NCBI GenBank assembly: GCA_903840355.1
Contig: CAIMFJ010000004.1
Location: forward strand, 62,001-126,000
Source: an uncultured Opitutia bacterium
Lineage (GTDB): Bacteria; Verrucomicrobiota; Verrucomicrobiia; Opitutales; UBA953
Reading direction: 5' to 3'
DNA: 64,000 bases
The notes beneath the pieces are model-generated. The model searched no databases. It was not told where the DNA came from and worked only from the letters and a program-made list of their open reading frames with translations. The translations under genes and the position numbers were made by a program. Shown here piece by piece: positions 54,787 to 63,184 of this stretch (positions are counted from its first letter, which is position 1; every line of letters begins with the position of its first letter).

Positions 54787-55511
54787 ATCACTTATTACAA
54801 TTATCACAGGTGGAAGCCGACATTGGCGGCTCCCGGATTCTCCGCGGCGTTAATTTAGAAATTAAGCCGGGCGAAGTCGTGGCCCTCATGGGCCGGAATG
54901 GCGTGGGGAAGACGACGACGCTGAAAGTCATTACGGGACTCCTGCCGGTGCGCGCGGGGGCGATTGATTTTAACGGCCAATCTTTGGTCGGTAAATCCGT
55001 CGACGCCCGTGGCCGAGCTGGGTTAGGTTACGTGCCGCAAGGTCGTGATATCTTCCCTCACTTAACGGTGGAGGAGAATTTACAAATCGGCCTCGTGGTT
55101 CATGGCCGGAAAGGTGCCGATGCCCAAAAGGCTTTGGACCAAGTTTTTGGTTTATTCCCAGTTTTAAAACAAATGCTGTCGCGTAAGGGTGGGGTGCTTT
55201 CAGGTGGCCAACAGCAACAGTTAGCGATTGGGCGGGCGCTTTTAACCGATCCGCGTCTTTTAATTTTAGATGAACCCACCGAGGGGATTCAGCCTTCAAT
55301 CATCGAGCAAATCGGCGATACCTTGAAGTTACTCAAGCAGGCTCGCCGGGTCGATGGGTCGCCGCTGTCGATTTTATTAGTCGAACAATACGTCGATTTC
55401 TGTCGTGACGTTGCCGATCGGTTCTACGCTATGGATCGGGGCGCCGTGGTCGTGTCCGGCACGATTGCTGAACTTACCGACGACGTTGTCCGCACCCACC
55501 TTCAAGTTTAA
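54783..55511 (+). CDS. urtE: Urea ABC transporter, ATPase UrtE
   Basis: UrtE is the second ATP-binding subunit. The 242-residue protein has Walker A GRNGVGKTTTLK, GLGYVPQGRDIFPHLTVEEN, the signature LSGGQQQQLAIGRALL, Walker B LLILDEPTEGIQPS and VEQYVDF. It follows urtD with an ATGA overlap and is six bases before ureA, so transport and urease genes appear to form one transcript. Confidence 0.95.
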   Translation: MNHLLQLSQVEADIGGSRILRGVNLEIKPGEVVALMGRNGVGKTTTLKVITGLLPVRAGAIDFNGQSLVGKSVDARGRAGLGYVPQGRDIFPHLTVEENLQIGLVVHGRKGADAQKALDQVFGLFPVLKQMLSRKGGVLSGGQQQQLAIGRALLTDPRLLILDEPTEGIQPSIIEQIGDTLKLLKQARRVDGSPLSILLVEQYVDFCRDVADRFYAMDRGAVVVSGTIAELTDDVVRTHLQV

Positions 55512-55517
55512 CCCTCC

Positions 55518-55823
55518 ATGCACCTTACTCCTCGCGAGCGCGAAAAATTGTTAGTCGTGGTGGCCGCTGACCTCGCCCGTCGCCGCCAAGCCCGTGGTTT
55601 AAAATTAAACTACCCCGAAGCTATCGCCATCATCACCTATGAAGTGATGGAAGGCGCCCGCGACGGGAAAACCGTAGCGGAACTGATGTCCTATGGTTCA
55701 ACGATTTTACGCGAAGCCGATGTCATGGAAGGCGTAGCGAGTATGATTCACGACGTACAAGTCGAAGCCACTTTTCCTGATGGCACTAAATTAGTAACCG
55801 TACACCAACCCATCCGCTCATGA
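55518..55823 (+). CDS. ureA: Urease gamma subunit
   Basis: UreA is the small gamma subunit of nickel urease. The 101-residue protein is full length and shows [41 protein letters not shown] and [14 protein letters not shown]. It overlaps ureB by four bases and starts a compact ureABCEFGD series. Confidence 0.97.
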   Translation: MHLTPREREKLLVVVAADLARRRQARGLKLNYPEAIAIITYEVMEGARDGKTVAELMSYGSTILREADVMEGVASMIHDVQVEATFPDGTKLVTVHQPIRS

Positions 55824-56128
55824 AACCTGGCGAAATCATTCCAGCTAAGGCTGAAGACTTCTTGGTGAATCAAACTTTAGCGACGCTTGAGTTAACGGTC
55901 GCCAATACGGGTGATCGTCCGATTCAGGTTGGCTCGCACTTCCATTTTGCAGAAGTTAATGAAGCGTTAAAATTCGACCGCGCGGCGGCCCGAGGCTTTC
56001 GTTTAGATATCGCCGCGGGCACGGCGGTACGCTTTGAAGCCGGTGATACCCGCACGGTGCACTTAGTCGCCCTGGCAGGGCAACGCGAAGTTTGGGGCTT
56101 CAATGGCCACATCAACGGCAAACTTTAA
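55820..56128 (+). CDS. ureB: Urease beta subunit
   Basis: UreB is the beta subunit. The 102-residue protein shows [52 protein letters not shown] and a [10 protein letters not shown] end. Length is normal. It is translationally coupled to ureA by an ATGA overlap; ureC begins five bases downstream. Confidence 0.97.
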   Translation: MKPGEIIPAKAEDFLVNQTLATLELTVANTGDRPIQVGSHFHFAEVNEALKFDRAAARGFRLDIAAGTAVRFEAGDTRTVHLVALAGQREVWGFNGHINGKL

Positions 56129-56133
56129 TTACC

Positions 56134-57903
56134 ATGAGTCATCGTTTATCCCGACGTCAGTATGCCGAAATGTATGGCCCCACGGTCGGAGATCGTGTGC
56201 GCCTTGGTGACACGAATCTTTTGGTCGAAGTCGAACGGGACTTGATCGTTGAAAAGGGCGGCTATGGAAACGAAGTAAAGTTTGGGGGCGGTAAAGTCAT
56301 TCGCGATGGCATGGGACAGTCATCTACGGCGTCAGATGCCGAGTCGTTAGATTTAGTCGTTACGAATGCGTTAATTCTCGATCCCATTTTAGGGGTTATC
56401 AAAGCCGACATTGGTATCAAAGCGGGTCGTATTGTTGGCATTGGTCACGCAGGCAACCCAGGGATTCAATCGGGCTTAGGCTCCGCTTTTCCTGATCCGA
56501 AAACCGGCCAATTTAATCCGATGATTATCGGTGCCTGCACCGAAGTCCTCGCCGCGGAAGGGTGTATCGTTACCGCGGGTGGCATCGATACACATATTCA
56601 CTTTATTTGTCCGCAACAAGTAGACGAAGCGGTGAGCTCTGGTATCACGACCTTGATTGGCGGCGGTACTGGTCCAGCGCACGGAACGTTAGCAACCACA
56701 TGTACTCCTGGTAAGTGGAATTTACAGCGGATGTTGGAGTCGGCTGAATCTTACCCAGTGCACTTCGGTTTCTTGGGTAAGGGTAACTGTTCGACGCCTG
56801 GGCCTTTACGTGAACAGGTGCTAGCTGGTGCAATCGGACTGAAGTTACACGAAGATTGGGGGACGACTCCTGCAGCCATCGATACCTGTTTAGGAGTAGC
56901 GGATGAATTGGATGTGCAAGTGGCCATCCATACTGATACTTTAAACGAAGCTGGTTTTGTCGAAACGACCTTGAAGGCTTTCCGTGGTCGTACGATTCAC
57001 ACTTATCACTCTGAGGGGGCCGGGGGTGGACACGCTCCCGACATCATCCGGGTTTGTGGTGAAGCGAATGTGTTACCTTCTTCGACCAATCCCACTCGTC
57101 CTTTCACGGTCAACACCATCGATGAGCACCTCGACATGTTGATGGTCTGTCACCATTTGGATGCACGTATTCCCGAAGATGTCTCTTTTGCCGAATCTCG
57201 CATTCGGCCTGAGACGATTGCGGCCGAAGATCGCCTGCACGATTTAGGGGCAATTTCGATGATGTCGTCGGATTCGCAGGCGATGGGACGCATCGGCGAA
57301 GTCATTTGTCGTACTTGGCAAACTGCACACAAAATGAAGGAGCAGTTTGGCGTCTTAGCTGGAGGTCAGCATCCCGCTGCCGATAATTTCCGCGTCTTAC
57401 GTTACTTGGCTAAGTATACCATTAACCCAGCGCTGACGCATGGCATTGCACACGTTGTAGGTTCTTTAGAAGTTGGTAAGGCCGCCGACTTCGTCGTGTT
57501 TAAACCGGCACTTTTTGGCGTGAAACCCGAGATGGTAGTTCGCGGCGGCTTTATCGCGTGGGCGAATATGGGAGATCCGAACGCTTCGATTCCGACGCCC
57601 CAACCCACATTCTATCGTCCGCAATGGGGAGGCACGGGTAAAGCGATGTCGCGCACGAGCTTCACGTTTGTCAGCGAAGCCTCCTTGGCGGACCCTCAAG
57701 GCGTGCGAAGTCTCGGGCTAACGCGTCAACTCGAAGCGGTGCGACGTTGTCGGCAGGTTTCTAAACATGACATGGTGTTGAACAACAGTTTGCCCCATAT
57801 CGTCGTCGACCCTGAAACCTATCGTGTCACCGCTGACGGGGTTCACTTAACTTGCGAGCCGGCTCGAGTCTTGCCGTTAGCGCAGCGATATTTTCTCTTC
57901 TAA
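56134..57903 (+). CDS. ureC: Urease alpha (catalytic) subunit
   Basis: UreC carries the nickel site. Visible catalytic and nickel residues are [14 protein letters not shown], the carbamylated Lys region [52 protein letters not shown] (flap His) and [13 protein letters not shown] (Asp). At 589 residues it is about 20 longer than usual. The extra stretch lies around residues 105-130 ([15 protein letters not shown]), before the first nickel motif. ATG 56134 is chosen; upstream reading overlaps ureB and lacks family residues. Confidence 0.97.
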   Translation: MSHRLSRRQYAEMYGPTVGDRVRLGDTNLLVEVERDLIVEKGGYGNEVKFGGGKVIRDGMGQSSTASDAESLDLVVTNALILDPILGVIKADIGIKAGRIVGIGHAGNPGIQSGLGSAFPDPKTGQFNPMIIGACTEVLAAEGCIVTAGGIDTHIHFICPQQVDEAVSSGITTLIGGGTGPAHGTLATTCTPGKWNLQRMLESAESYPVHFGFLGKGNCSTPGPLREQVLAGAIGLKLHEDWGTTPAAIDTCLGVADELDVQVAIHTDTLNEAGFVETTLKAFRGRTIHTYHSEGAGGGHAPDIIRVCGEANVLPSSTNPTRPFTVNTIDEHLDMLMVCHHLDARIPEDVSFAESRIRPETIAAEDRLHDLGAISMMSSDSQAMGRIGEVICRTWQTAHKMKEQFGVLAGGQHPAADNFRVLRYLAKYTINPALTHGIAHVVGSLEVGKAADFVVFKPALFGVKPEMVVRGGFIAWANMGDPNASIPTPQPTFYRPQWGGTGKAMSRTSFTFVSEASLADPQGVRSLGLTRQLEAVRRCRQVSKHDMVLNNSLPHIVVDPETYRVTADGVHLTCEPARVLPLAQRYFLF

Positions 57904-57905
57904 GT

Positions 57906-58379
57906 ATGGCTCTCATCGTCATCCCAGCGCCTTTGAGTGAACCTCAGGCAACTTTACCAGTGGTGGCGATTAAGGCGGATCGACATGACCTCGCGCGTCG
58001 TCGGTGGCGGGCGGTGGCGGAGGACGGTCAGGAATTTGGGTTTGATTTAACCAAACCGGTACGTCACGGCCAAACCGTTTATGCCACGCCGACGCAGCGA
58101 TATGTAATCCAACAACATCCTGAGCCGACATTGGTCGTGGCGTTACAGTTAGCCCCTGCCACCGCCGTGGGTTTAGGTTGGGCGTTTGGAAATTTACATT
58201 TAGAGGCTTCGTCAGAGCCGAGTTGTATGGTCGTGCCCGACACGACGGCGGCGCGACAATTGCTCGCTCGTTTGGAAATTAGTTTCACCGAAGAAGTCAG
58301 AGTATTTCGCCCCGGGCATTTTGCACGGGTGCAACAACCTCCTCATGAACTCGGACCCAGCCATCAACACGCAGGTTAA
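57906..58379 (+). CDS. ureE: Urease accessory protein UreE (nickel chaperone)
   Basis: UreE carries nickel to the urease assembly complex. The 157-residue protein has the N-terminal peptide-binding domain (ADRHDLARRRWRAVAEDGQEF) and a metal-binding domain with LGWAFGNLHLEA, and a C-terminal HQHAG His pair. Many UreE proteins have longer His tails; this one is short. ATG 57906 begins two bases after the ureC stop. Its coding region overlaps ureF by 35 bases. Confidence 0.87.
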   Translation: MALIVIPAPLSEPQATLPVVAIKADRHDLARRRWRAVAEDGQEFGFDLTKPVRHGQTVYATPTQRYVIQQHPEPTLVVALQLAPATAVGLGWAFGNLHLEASSEPSCMVVPDTTAARQLLARLEISFTEEVRVFRPGHFARVQQPPHELGPSHQHAG

Positions 58380-59058
58380 TTGGCTCCTGGGTCTTATTCA
58401 GGCAGCAGATAATTTTTATCCCACGGGTGCTTATGCACATTCCTATGGCCTAGAAGGACTCGTGGAAGCGGGCGTGGTGCACGATCGCGCCACCTTACGT
58501 CGGTTTCTTTTGAACATGGTGCTTCCGCAATTGCACCAGATTGAAATCCCTTTGGCGACCCACGCCTGGGAAGCGTTGGGCACGGAGGACTGGAGTACGC
58601 TCCGGGAAATTTGCATACTTTCAGCTGCGCTACGGGCCCCGCGGGAACTCCGGGAGGCTGCCGAGGCGATGGGGCGGCAACGAGCTCACTTAGCCCAACA
58701 GTTACATCCTTCGCCTCTGGCGGACACGTTTTGGGAAAAATCGCAGGAAGAAAAGTGGCCGCATTGTTTGGCGGTCGCCACCGCCTTAGAGGCTCGCCTG
58801 ACGCAGGCTCCAGTCACCGCTGTTTACGCGGCGGTGATTTATGCGGCTGTGGCGGGGGTGATTGCCGCAGCGATGAAATTATTACGTTTGGGGCAGAATG
58901 GAGCGCAAACCCTCCTCACCGAAGTTTTAGCCACTGGTTCACACCTCACTCCGGCGACCACGCACCGCCCGCTCCAAGCCATCGGTTGGTTTAATCCTTG
59001 GATGGATATCGCTTCCGCTCGGCATGAAACCGCCGCGGCCCGACTTTTTATTTCTTAA
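58345..59058 (+). CDS. ureF: Urease accessory protein UreF
   Basis: UreF acts with UreD and UreG in loading nickel into urease. The 237-residue protein is helical and shows the UreF opening [24 protein letters not shown] and a late [27 protein letters not shown], with TAAARLFIS at the end. It starts inside the end of ureE. Its stop is one base before the ureG ATG. Confidence 0.92.
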   Translation: MNSDPAINTQVNWLLGLIQAADNFYPTGAYAHSYGLEGLVEAGVVHDRATLRRFLLNMVLPQLHQIEIPLATHAWEALGTEDWSTLREICILSAALRAPRELREAAEAMGRQRAHLAQQLHPSPLADTFWEKSQEEKWPHCLAVATALEARLTQAPVTAVYAAVIYAAVAGVIAAAMKLLRLGQNGAQTLLTEVLATGSHLTPATTHRPLQAIGWFNPWMDIASARHETAAARLFIS

Positions 59059-59059
59059 T

Positions 59060-59689
59060 ATGGAAACCACCACTTCACGTCGTCGGGCGCCTCGAATCGG
59101 CATCGGGGGCCCCGTTGGTTCGGGCAAAACGATGCTCTGCCTGCGACTCTGCCAAGCGTTGCGTGAGCGTTATTCTATGGGGGTCGTGACTAATGACATT
59201 TATTGTTCCGAGGATGCCGAATACTTGATTCGGCAGGCGGCTTTACCAACGGGTCGCATTCGCGGCGTGGAAACCGGTGGCTGCCCCCATACGGCCATTC
59301 GCGATGACACCACGATGAATGAGCAAGCTTGCGTGGCCTTGGAGGCTGCGACGCCGGGCTTACAATTGATGTTAGTGGAAAGCGGCGGGGATAACCTTAC
59401 CGCCACGTTCTCGCCCGAATTAGTCGATGCCTTTATTTACGTGATTGATGTGGCAGAGGGCGAAAAAATTCCGCGCAAGGGCGGCCCCGCGATTCGCCAC
59501 AGCGATTTACTGATTATTAATAAAATTGATTTAGCGCCTTATGTCGGTGCCGACTTAAGTGTCATGGAACGAGATGCCAAAGTCCAACGCGGGACCCGAC
59601 CTTTTGTTTTTTGTGATTTAAAGCGGCAGCATAACCTCGACCAAGTGATTCAATGGATTGAGCGCGAAGTTTTATTTGTGACGGCTTAA
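59060..59689 (+). CDS. ureG: Urease accessory GTPase UreG
   Basis: UreG is the SIMIBI GTPase that powers nickel insertion. The 209-residue protein has the P-loop [38 protein letters not shown] (nickel-binding CPH), [15 protein letters not shown] and [13 protein letters not shown]. Length is normal. It begins one base after ureF and ends two bases before ureD. Confidence 0.97.
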   Translation: METTTSRRRAPRIGIGGPVGSGKTMLCLRLCQALRERYSMGVVTNDIYCSEDAEYLIRQAALPTGRIRGVETGGCPHTAIRDDTTMNEQACVALEAATPGLQLMLVESGGDNLTATFSPELVDAFIYVIDVAEGEKIPRKGGPAIRHSDLLIINKIDLAPYVGADLSVMERDAKVQRGTRPFVFCDLKRQHNLDQVIQWIEREVLFVTA

Positions 59690-59691
59690 GC

Positions 59692-60528
59692 ATGAAAGCA
59701 CTCACGGGCCATCTACACCTCCGCGCCGGCCTGACTTCGTCCGGTGATACGGCGATTGTGGCCCAATCGTTTTGTGCCCCTTTTCATTTAAGTAAGCCGC
59801 ATTGGGATCCCGACACGCAGGTATTACACGCTCAAGTGGTTAATCCCACCGCCGGGATTTTGGCTGGCGATGCGTTAGACTTAGCTATCGAAGTGGAATC
59901 CGGGGCGGCTTTATTGCTGACGACGCCAAGTGCCTCACGGGTTTTTAAAATGGAAGGCGCCGAGCAGGCGACTGGCCGGCAACATTTCCGGGTGGCTGCG
60001 GGAGCTTGGTTAGAAGTTTTTCCAGAGCCCTTGGTGCCGCATGCGGGTTCGGCTTACACGCAAGAAACGTTGCTTGAAGTCGCCGCCGGTGGTGGCTTGT
60101 TCTTCGTCGATCAATTGATGCCGGGTCGCCTCGCCCATGGTGAAGCTTGGAAGTGGCGTCAATTAGTCCTCGGTTTACGCGTCGAGGTAGCTGGCACGCT
60201 CCTCTTGCGCGAACGCTGGGAACAGTCTGGCGAATCTTTAGCCGCGTTGGCTTCTTTTACGGACACGGGTCCAACGACGTGCTTTGCCAATGGGGTTTTA
60301 ATTCTGCCTGCGGCTGCCGAAAATGCCGAAGTGCCGACTTGGGTGACGGTGATACGTCAACTCCACCAAAATGGAATTTGGGTGGGAATGAGTCAGTTAC
60401 GCCAAGCGGGTTGGAGTCTGCGGGTGATTGCCCCTGACCCGTTAGCGATGCGGACGACTTTAGAAGACGTGCGTAAAATTCTTAAGACAACTTTTCCGCG
60501 CTTAGGCTGTGGGTTGCGTCGGCCTTAG
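59692..60528 (+). CDS. ureD: Urease accessory protein UreD (UreH)
   Basis: UreD is the scaffold that brings UreF/UreG to urease. The 278-residue protein shows VVNPTAGILAGDALDLAIEVESGAALLLTTPSASRVF, LEVFPEPLVPHAGSAY and FVDQLMPGRLAHGE, typical of the family. It is placed last in the cluster instead of the more frequent first position. Its final 47 bases are overlapped on the opposite strand by a His-rich small protein gene. Confidence 0.92.
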   Translation: MKALTGHLHLRAGLTSSGDTAIVAQSFCAPFHLSKPHWDPDTQVLHAQVVNPTAGILAGDALDLAIEVESGAALLLTTPSASRVFKMEGAEQATGRQHFRVAAGAWLEVFPEPLVPHAGSAYTQETLLEVAAGGGLFFVDQLMPGRLAHGEAWKWRQLVLGLRVEVAGTLLLRERWEQSGESLAALASFTDTGPTTCFANGVLILPAAAENAEVPTWVTVIRQLHQNGIWVGMSQLRQAGWSLRVIAPDPLAMRTTLEDVRKILKTTFPRLGCGLRRP

Positions 60529-60763
60529 ATTGTGAACGAACGGTCAGCAACGAGACTAAGCCCCAAACTAAGCCACCCATTAAAGCAAAGCACAAGAAGG
60601 TCGCCCCGGGATGCTGGCTTAAGTGATCAGCGGTCCAGACGAACTCGCCGCCGTCTTCATGCCCTTCGTGTCCAGGGTGAGCCCACGTGGAAGCGGTCAG
60701 GGCGACCCAAGTCATGGCGGTGAGGAGGGCGAGTTTGGTGCGAGTGCGGAAAGCGAGTTGCAT
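60482..60763 (-). CDS. Small exported His-rich single-helix membrane protein
   Basis: Unknown family. The 93-residue protein has a signal peptide likely cut after TASTWA, leaving a mature N terminus HPGHEGHEDGGEF with five His residues in the first 28 positions. One transmembrane helix (FLCFALMGGLVWGLVSLLTV) and a short cytoplasmic tail follow. The pattern of clustered His beside an acidic stretch suggests metal binding, similar in style to the HPGHG start of HupE/UreJ nickel permeases. Position next to the urease genes makes nickel plausible, but this is inference. It follows the GH81 gene on the same strand after 94 bases and overlaps the end of ureD. Confidence 0.55.
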   Translation of the reverse strand: MQLAFRTRTKLALLTAMTWVALTASTWAHPGHEGHEDGGEFVWTADHLSQHPGATFLCFALMGGLVWGLVSLLTVRSQSKADATHSLSAEKLS

Positions 60764-60857
60764 GTAGAGGATTAAGCAAGGACTGTGCCGAAACTCAGCA
60801 AGCCCTAGTCGGTGTTTAATTTTAAACAGCAGGGCAATGGTTCACGCGTCGTACCGA

Positions 60858-63140
60858 TTATTTTTTAGCGGGCGTGGTCACTTGGTTGATTGTGCCAGGG
60901 TTACAGCTAACGACGGTGCCGTCCGAGAATTTTACTTCCAAAGGCTGGGCGGTGAGATTCCACGCAATGTGGGTCACTTGGTTGTTTTTGGCAAAAACCG
61001 CCGTCCAAGGGTAATCGGCGGTCACGCTGCGTTGAATCGGACCGTATTCATTAAACAGGTTTAGCCAGGCTTGGGTTTGGGCTAAGGAATTACCCGCTTC
61101 GGGTTTAAATTCCACGGGGCGGGCTTCCCAATTTTTGAGGGCGGCCGGAGCATCAAAGGTCGCTTGTTGCATCCAGAGCACGTCGGCCCAAACCGTGAAT
61201 CCAGGTGCCGGCGGTGGTACTACGGGTTTCTTTTGATGCGTGGGGTGGAAGTTCGTGAGCTCCTTAACAAGAGCGTCATGGTTTTGTTTGGCGTATTCTG
61301 GCCAGCGCCCGAGGTAGAAAGAGCCGGCGGTGACGGGGAGGAAATTGATTCCGTGGGTCATTTGTGGGTCAGCCGAAAACCACGTCGCGTTGGCTCCCTT
61401 GCCTCCCCAAATCATGGTGACGACACTGGCGGGGTAAGTTTTGGGGAATAAATCTCCGTGCACGTTGAACCAATAATCTTCAATCGCACTGACTTCCGTG
61501 CCGAGCATCCAAGCGGCTTGATCGCGCAGGGCGAGGTCGCCCGTCGTTTCACCGAGCAGCATTAGGCCATACCAAGCGTTGATGGATTCGCTCGAGGACT
61601 CCTGATTGTTGCCGTCCCCGAATTTCGCATGACCGCTGGCCCAAGAGTGGCCGGCATAAACATCAAAGCAGCGCAGGTAAGGGAAGAGTTTATCTTGGCG
61701 ATCGGCACTCGCGATATCGCGAGCGAGCAACCGCACCATCGGGCCCCACGATTTAATCCAAGTCGGATCGCGACGGGCTAACTCACCTGCTGCCCGTAAG
61801 AAATAACCGTAATGGAAATGGTGGTCATTCAATTGATCATCACTGCCGAAACTTGCTGGGTAGCCGATGAGTGTGCCCCAGCGTGGGTCGTAAGCAACAA
61901 AACCTTCGCCGAGCTTTTTCGTTTCTCCGTTGCGCGTTGCGGAGAGGAAATTTTCGAGACTCTCTTTGAGCCGTTGCGCGCACGCTTGTTGGGCGGCATC
62001 ATCTTTCAGTGCATCGGCAAGCGGCAAGAGGTTGGACCATTTGCCGAGCTGTTTGCCGAGCCAGTAAGTGTCGCCGTGGGTAGTCGCTTTACCGAGTAAG
62101 TCTTGAGTTAAAAGTTGCGTGAGTTTGCCGCGGTCGGTTTGGGGAGTGAGAGGCAAGCCTGGAAGCAACGCTGGCAATGTTGCGGCCGAAGTGAAGGTGT
62201 TGCCTTGGCTGAGTTTCATGGGCCCGCGGACGCTGGCGTAACTATGACCTGTGAAATTAGCTTGGGCCATGCGCCATTGGTGCGGATACAGTGCCAAGAG
62301 TGTTTCACTTTCCGTGCCTTCTTTAACTTCCGTCTTGGCCGTAAAAGTCGTACTGACGAGGCCATGGGTGCGATCGTATTTCCCTTCGGCCCTTACTTCA
62401 GTTACGTGTGCGTAAGCGTGCGCCTGAAACAGTTTTAAGGTCGCTGGTTGATGATCGGGTAAGACCGCTACACTAAAATAATTTTTTCCATTTGTTTGTG
62501 CAATCAGTTTGGCTGTTCCTAAGCCCAACCAATTCGTACCTTGCGGTGCGTAGAGACCGTAAACGCGGTCACCGACTTCGACGACCAAGGCGGGAGTGTT
62601 GCCGCTGCCTTCTAAGATGTGCGGTGCGGATTTGAAAAACACGACGGGTTCGCCCCCTTCGTAGGTAGCAAAAGCATAAGGCAAGCCGTGACCGAAGGTT
62701 AAGTGGATGGCTTGTCCCGGTTCGCCCAGTCGTGCGGTGACGGTGCTATCACTCCAACGGGAAACCAGAGCTTGGCGAAACGTGTTCACCGCTGAATTAC
62801 CCAACGTTAAATCGTTACCACCCATGCCCATGATGGCATCTTTGTTCGCGGCCAGATGGGCCCCAGGGTAATTTAACTGCCACCCAGTATTCGTGGCTTT
62901 GACCGAGAACGGATGCGGGAACATCGTGTCCGAGAGCGGCTCCCAAGCGAGTGAGCTCCACCAAGTGTTGGTAGGCACGGGGCCATGAACGTCTTCGGTG
63001 ACGAAGGGGGCGACGGGTGGACCTTTGGCTCCTTCGGGTAAGCCATTTAAATAAGATCCAGCGCCGACCGGGACAACTTCGACGGCAACGAGTGGGAGAC
63101 CGAACGTGAGAACGAACCACGCATAAAGGGGTTTGCACAT
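60858..63140 (-). CDS. Secreted GH81 endo-1,3-beta-glucanase
   Basis: A laminarin-type glucanase of glycoside hydrolase family 81. The 760-residue protein starts with a Sec signal peptide and shows GH81 signatures: VPTNTWWSSLAW, NDHHFHYGYFLRAAGELA with the likely acid Asp, CFDVYAGHSWASGHAKFGDG and NNQESSSESINAWYG with the catalytic Glu pair, followed by SAIEDYWFN. Length is normal for the family. Substrate would be beta-1,3-glucan such as algal storage polysaccharide or fungal wall. It is divergent from mutM. Confidence 0.93.
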   Translation of the reverse strand: MCKPLYAWFVLTFGLPLVAVEVVPVGAGSYLNGLPEGAKGPPVAPFVTEDVHGPVPTNTWWSSLAWEPLSDTMFPHPFSVKATNTGWQLNYPGAHLAANKDAIMGMGGNDLTLGNSAVNTFRQALVSRWSDSTVTARLGEPGQAIHLTFGHGLPYAFATYEGGEPVVFFKSAPHILEGSGNTPALVVEVGDRVYGLYAPQGTNWLGLGTAKLIAQTNGKNYFSVAVLPDHQPATLKLFQAHAYAHVTEVRAEGKYDRTHGLVSTTFTAKTEVKEGTESETLLALYPHQWRMAQANFTGHSYASVRGPMKLSQGNTFTSAATLPALLPGLPLTPQTDRGKLTQLLTQDLLGKATTHGDTYWLGKQLGKWSNLLPLADALKDDAAQQACAQRLKESLENFLSATRNGETKKLGEGFVAYDPRWGTLIGYPASFGSDDQLNDHHFHYGYFLRAAGELARRDPTWIKSWGPMVRLLARDIASADRQDKLFPYLRCFDVYAGHSWASGHAKFGDGNNQESSSESINAWYGLMLLGETTGDLALRDQAAWMLGTEVSAIEDYWFNVHGDLFPKTYPASVVTMIWGGKGANATWFSADPQMTHGINFLPVTAGSFYLGRWPEYAKQNHDALVKELTNFHPTHQKKPVVPPPAPGFTVWADVLWMQQATFDAPAALKNWEARPVEFKPEAGNSLAQTQAWLNLFNEYGPIQRSVTADYPWTAVFAKNNQVTHIAWNLTAQPLEVKFSDGTVVSCNPGTINQVTTPAKK

Positions 63141-63184
63141 AGGAGCGGTAGGTCGATAGATTGTCCAAGTATTTTGAAAAATCG

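Noticed and set aside
60192-60208. TGGCACG followed by TTGC inside ureD, considered as a sigma-54 promoter
   Set aside because: The spacing between the two elements is six bases instead of four, and it lies within a coding region with no gene starting behind it.
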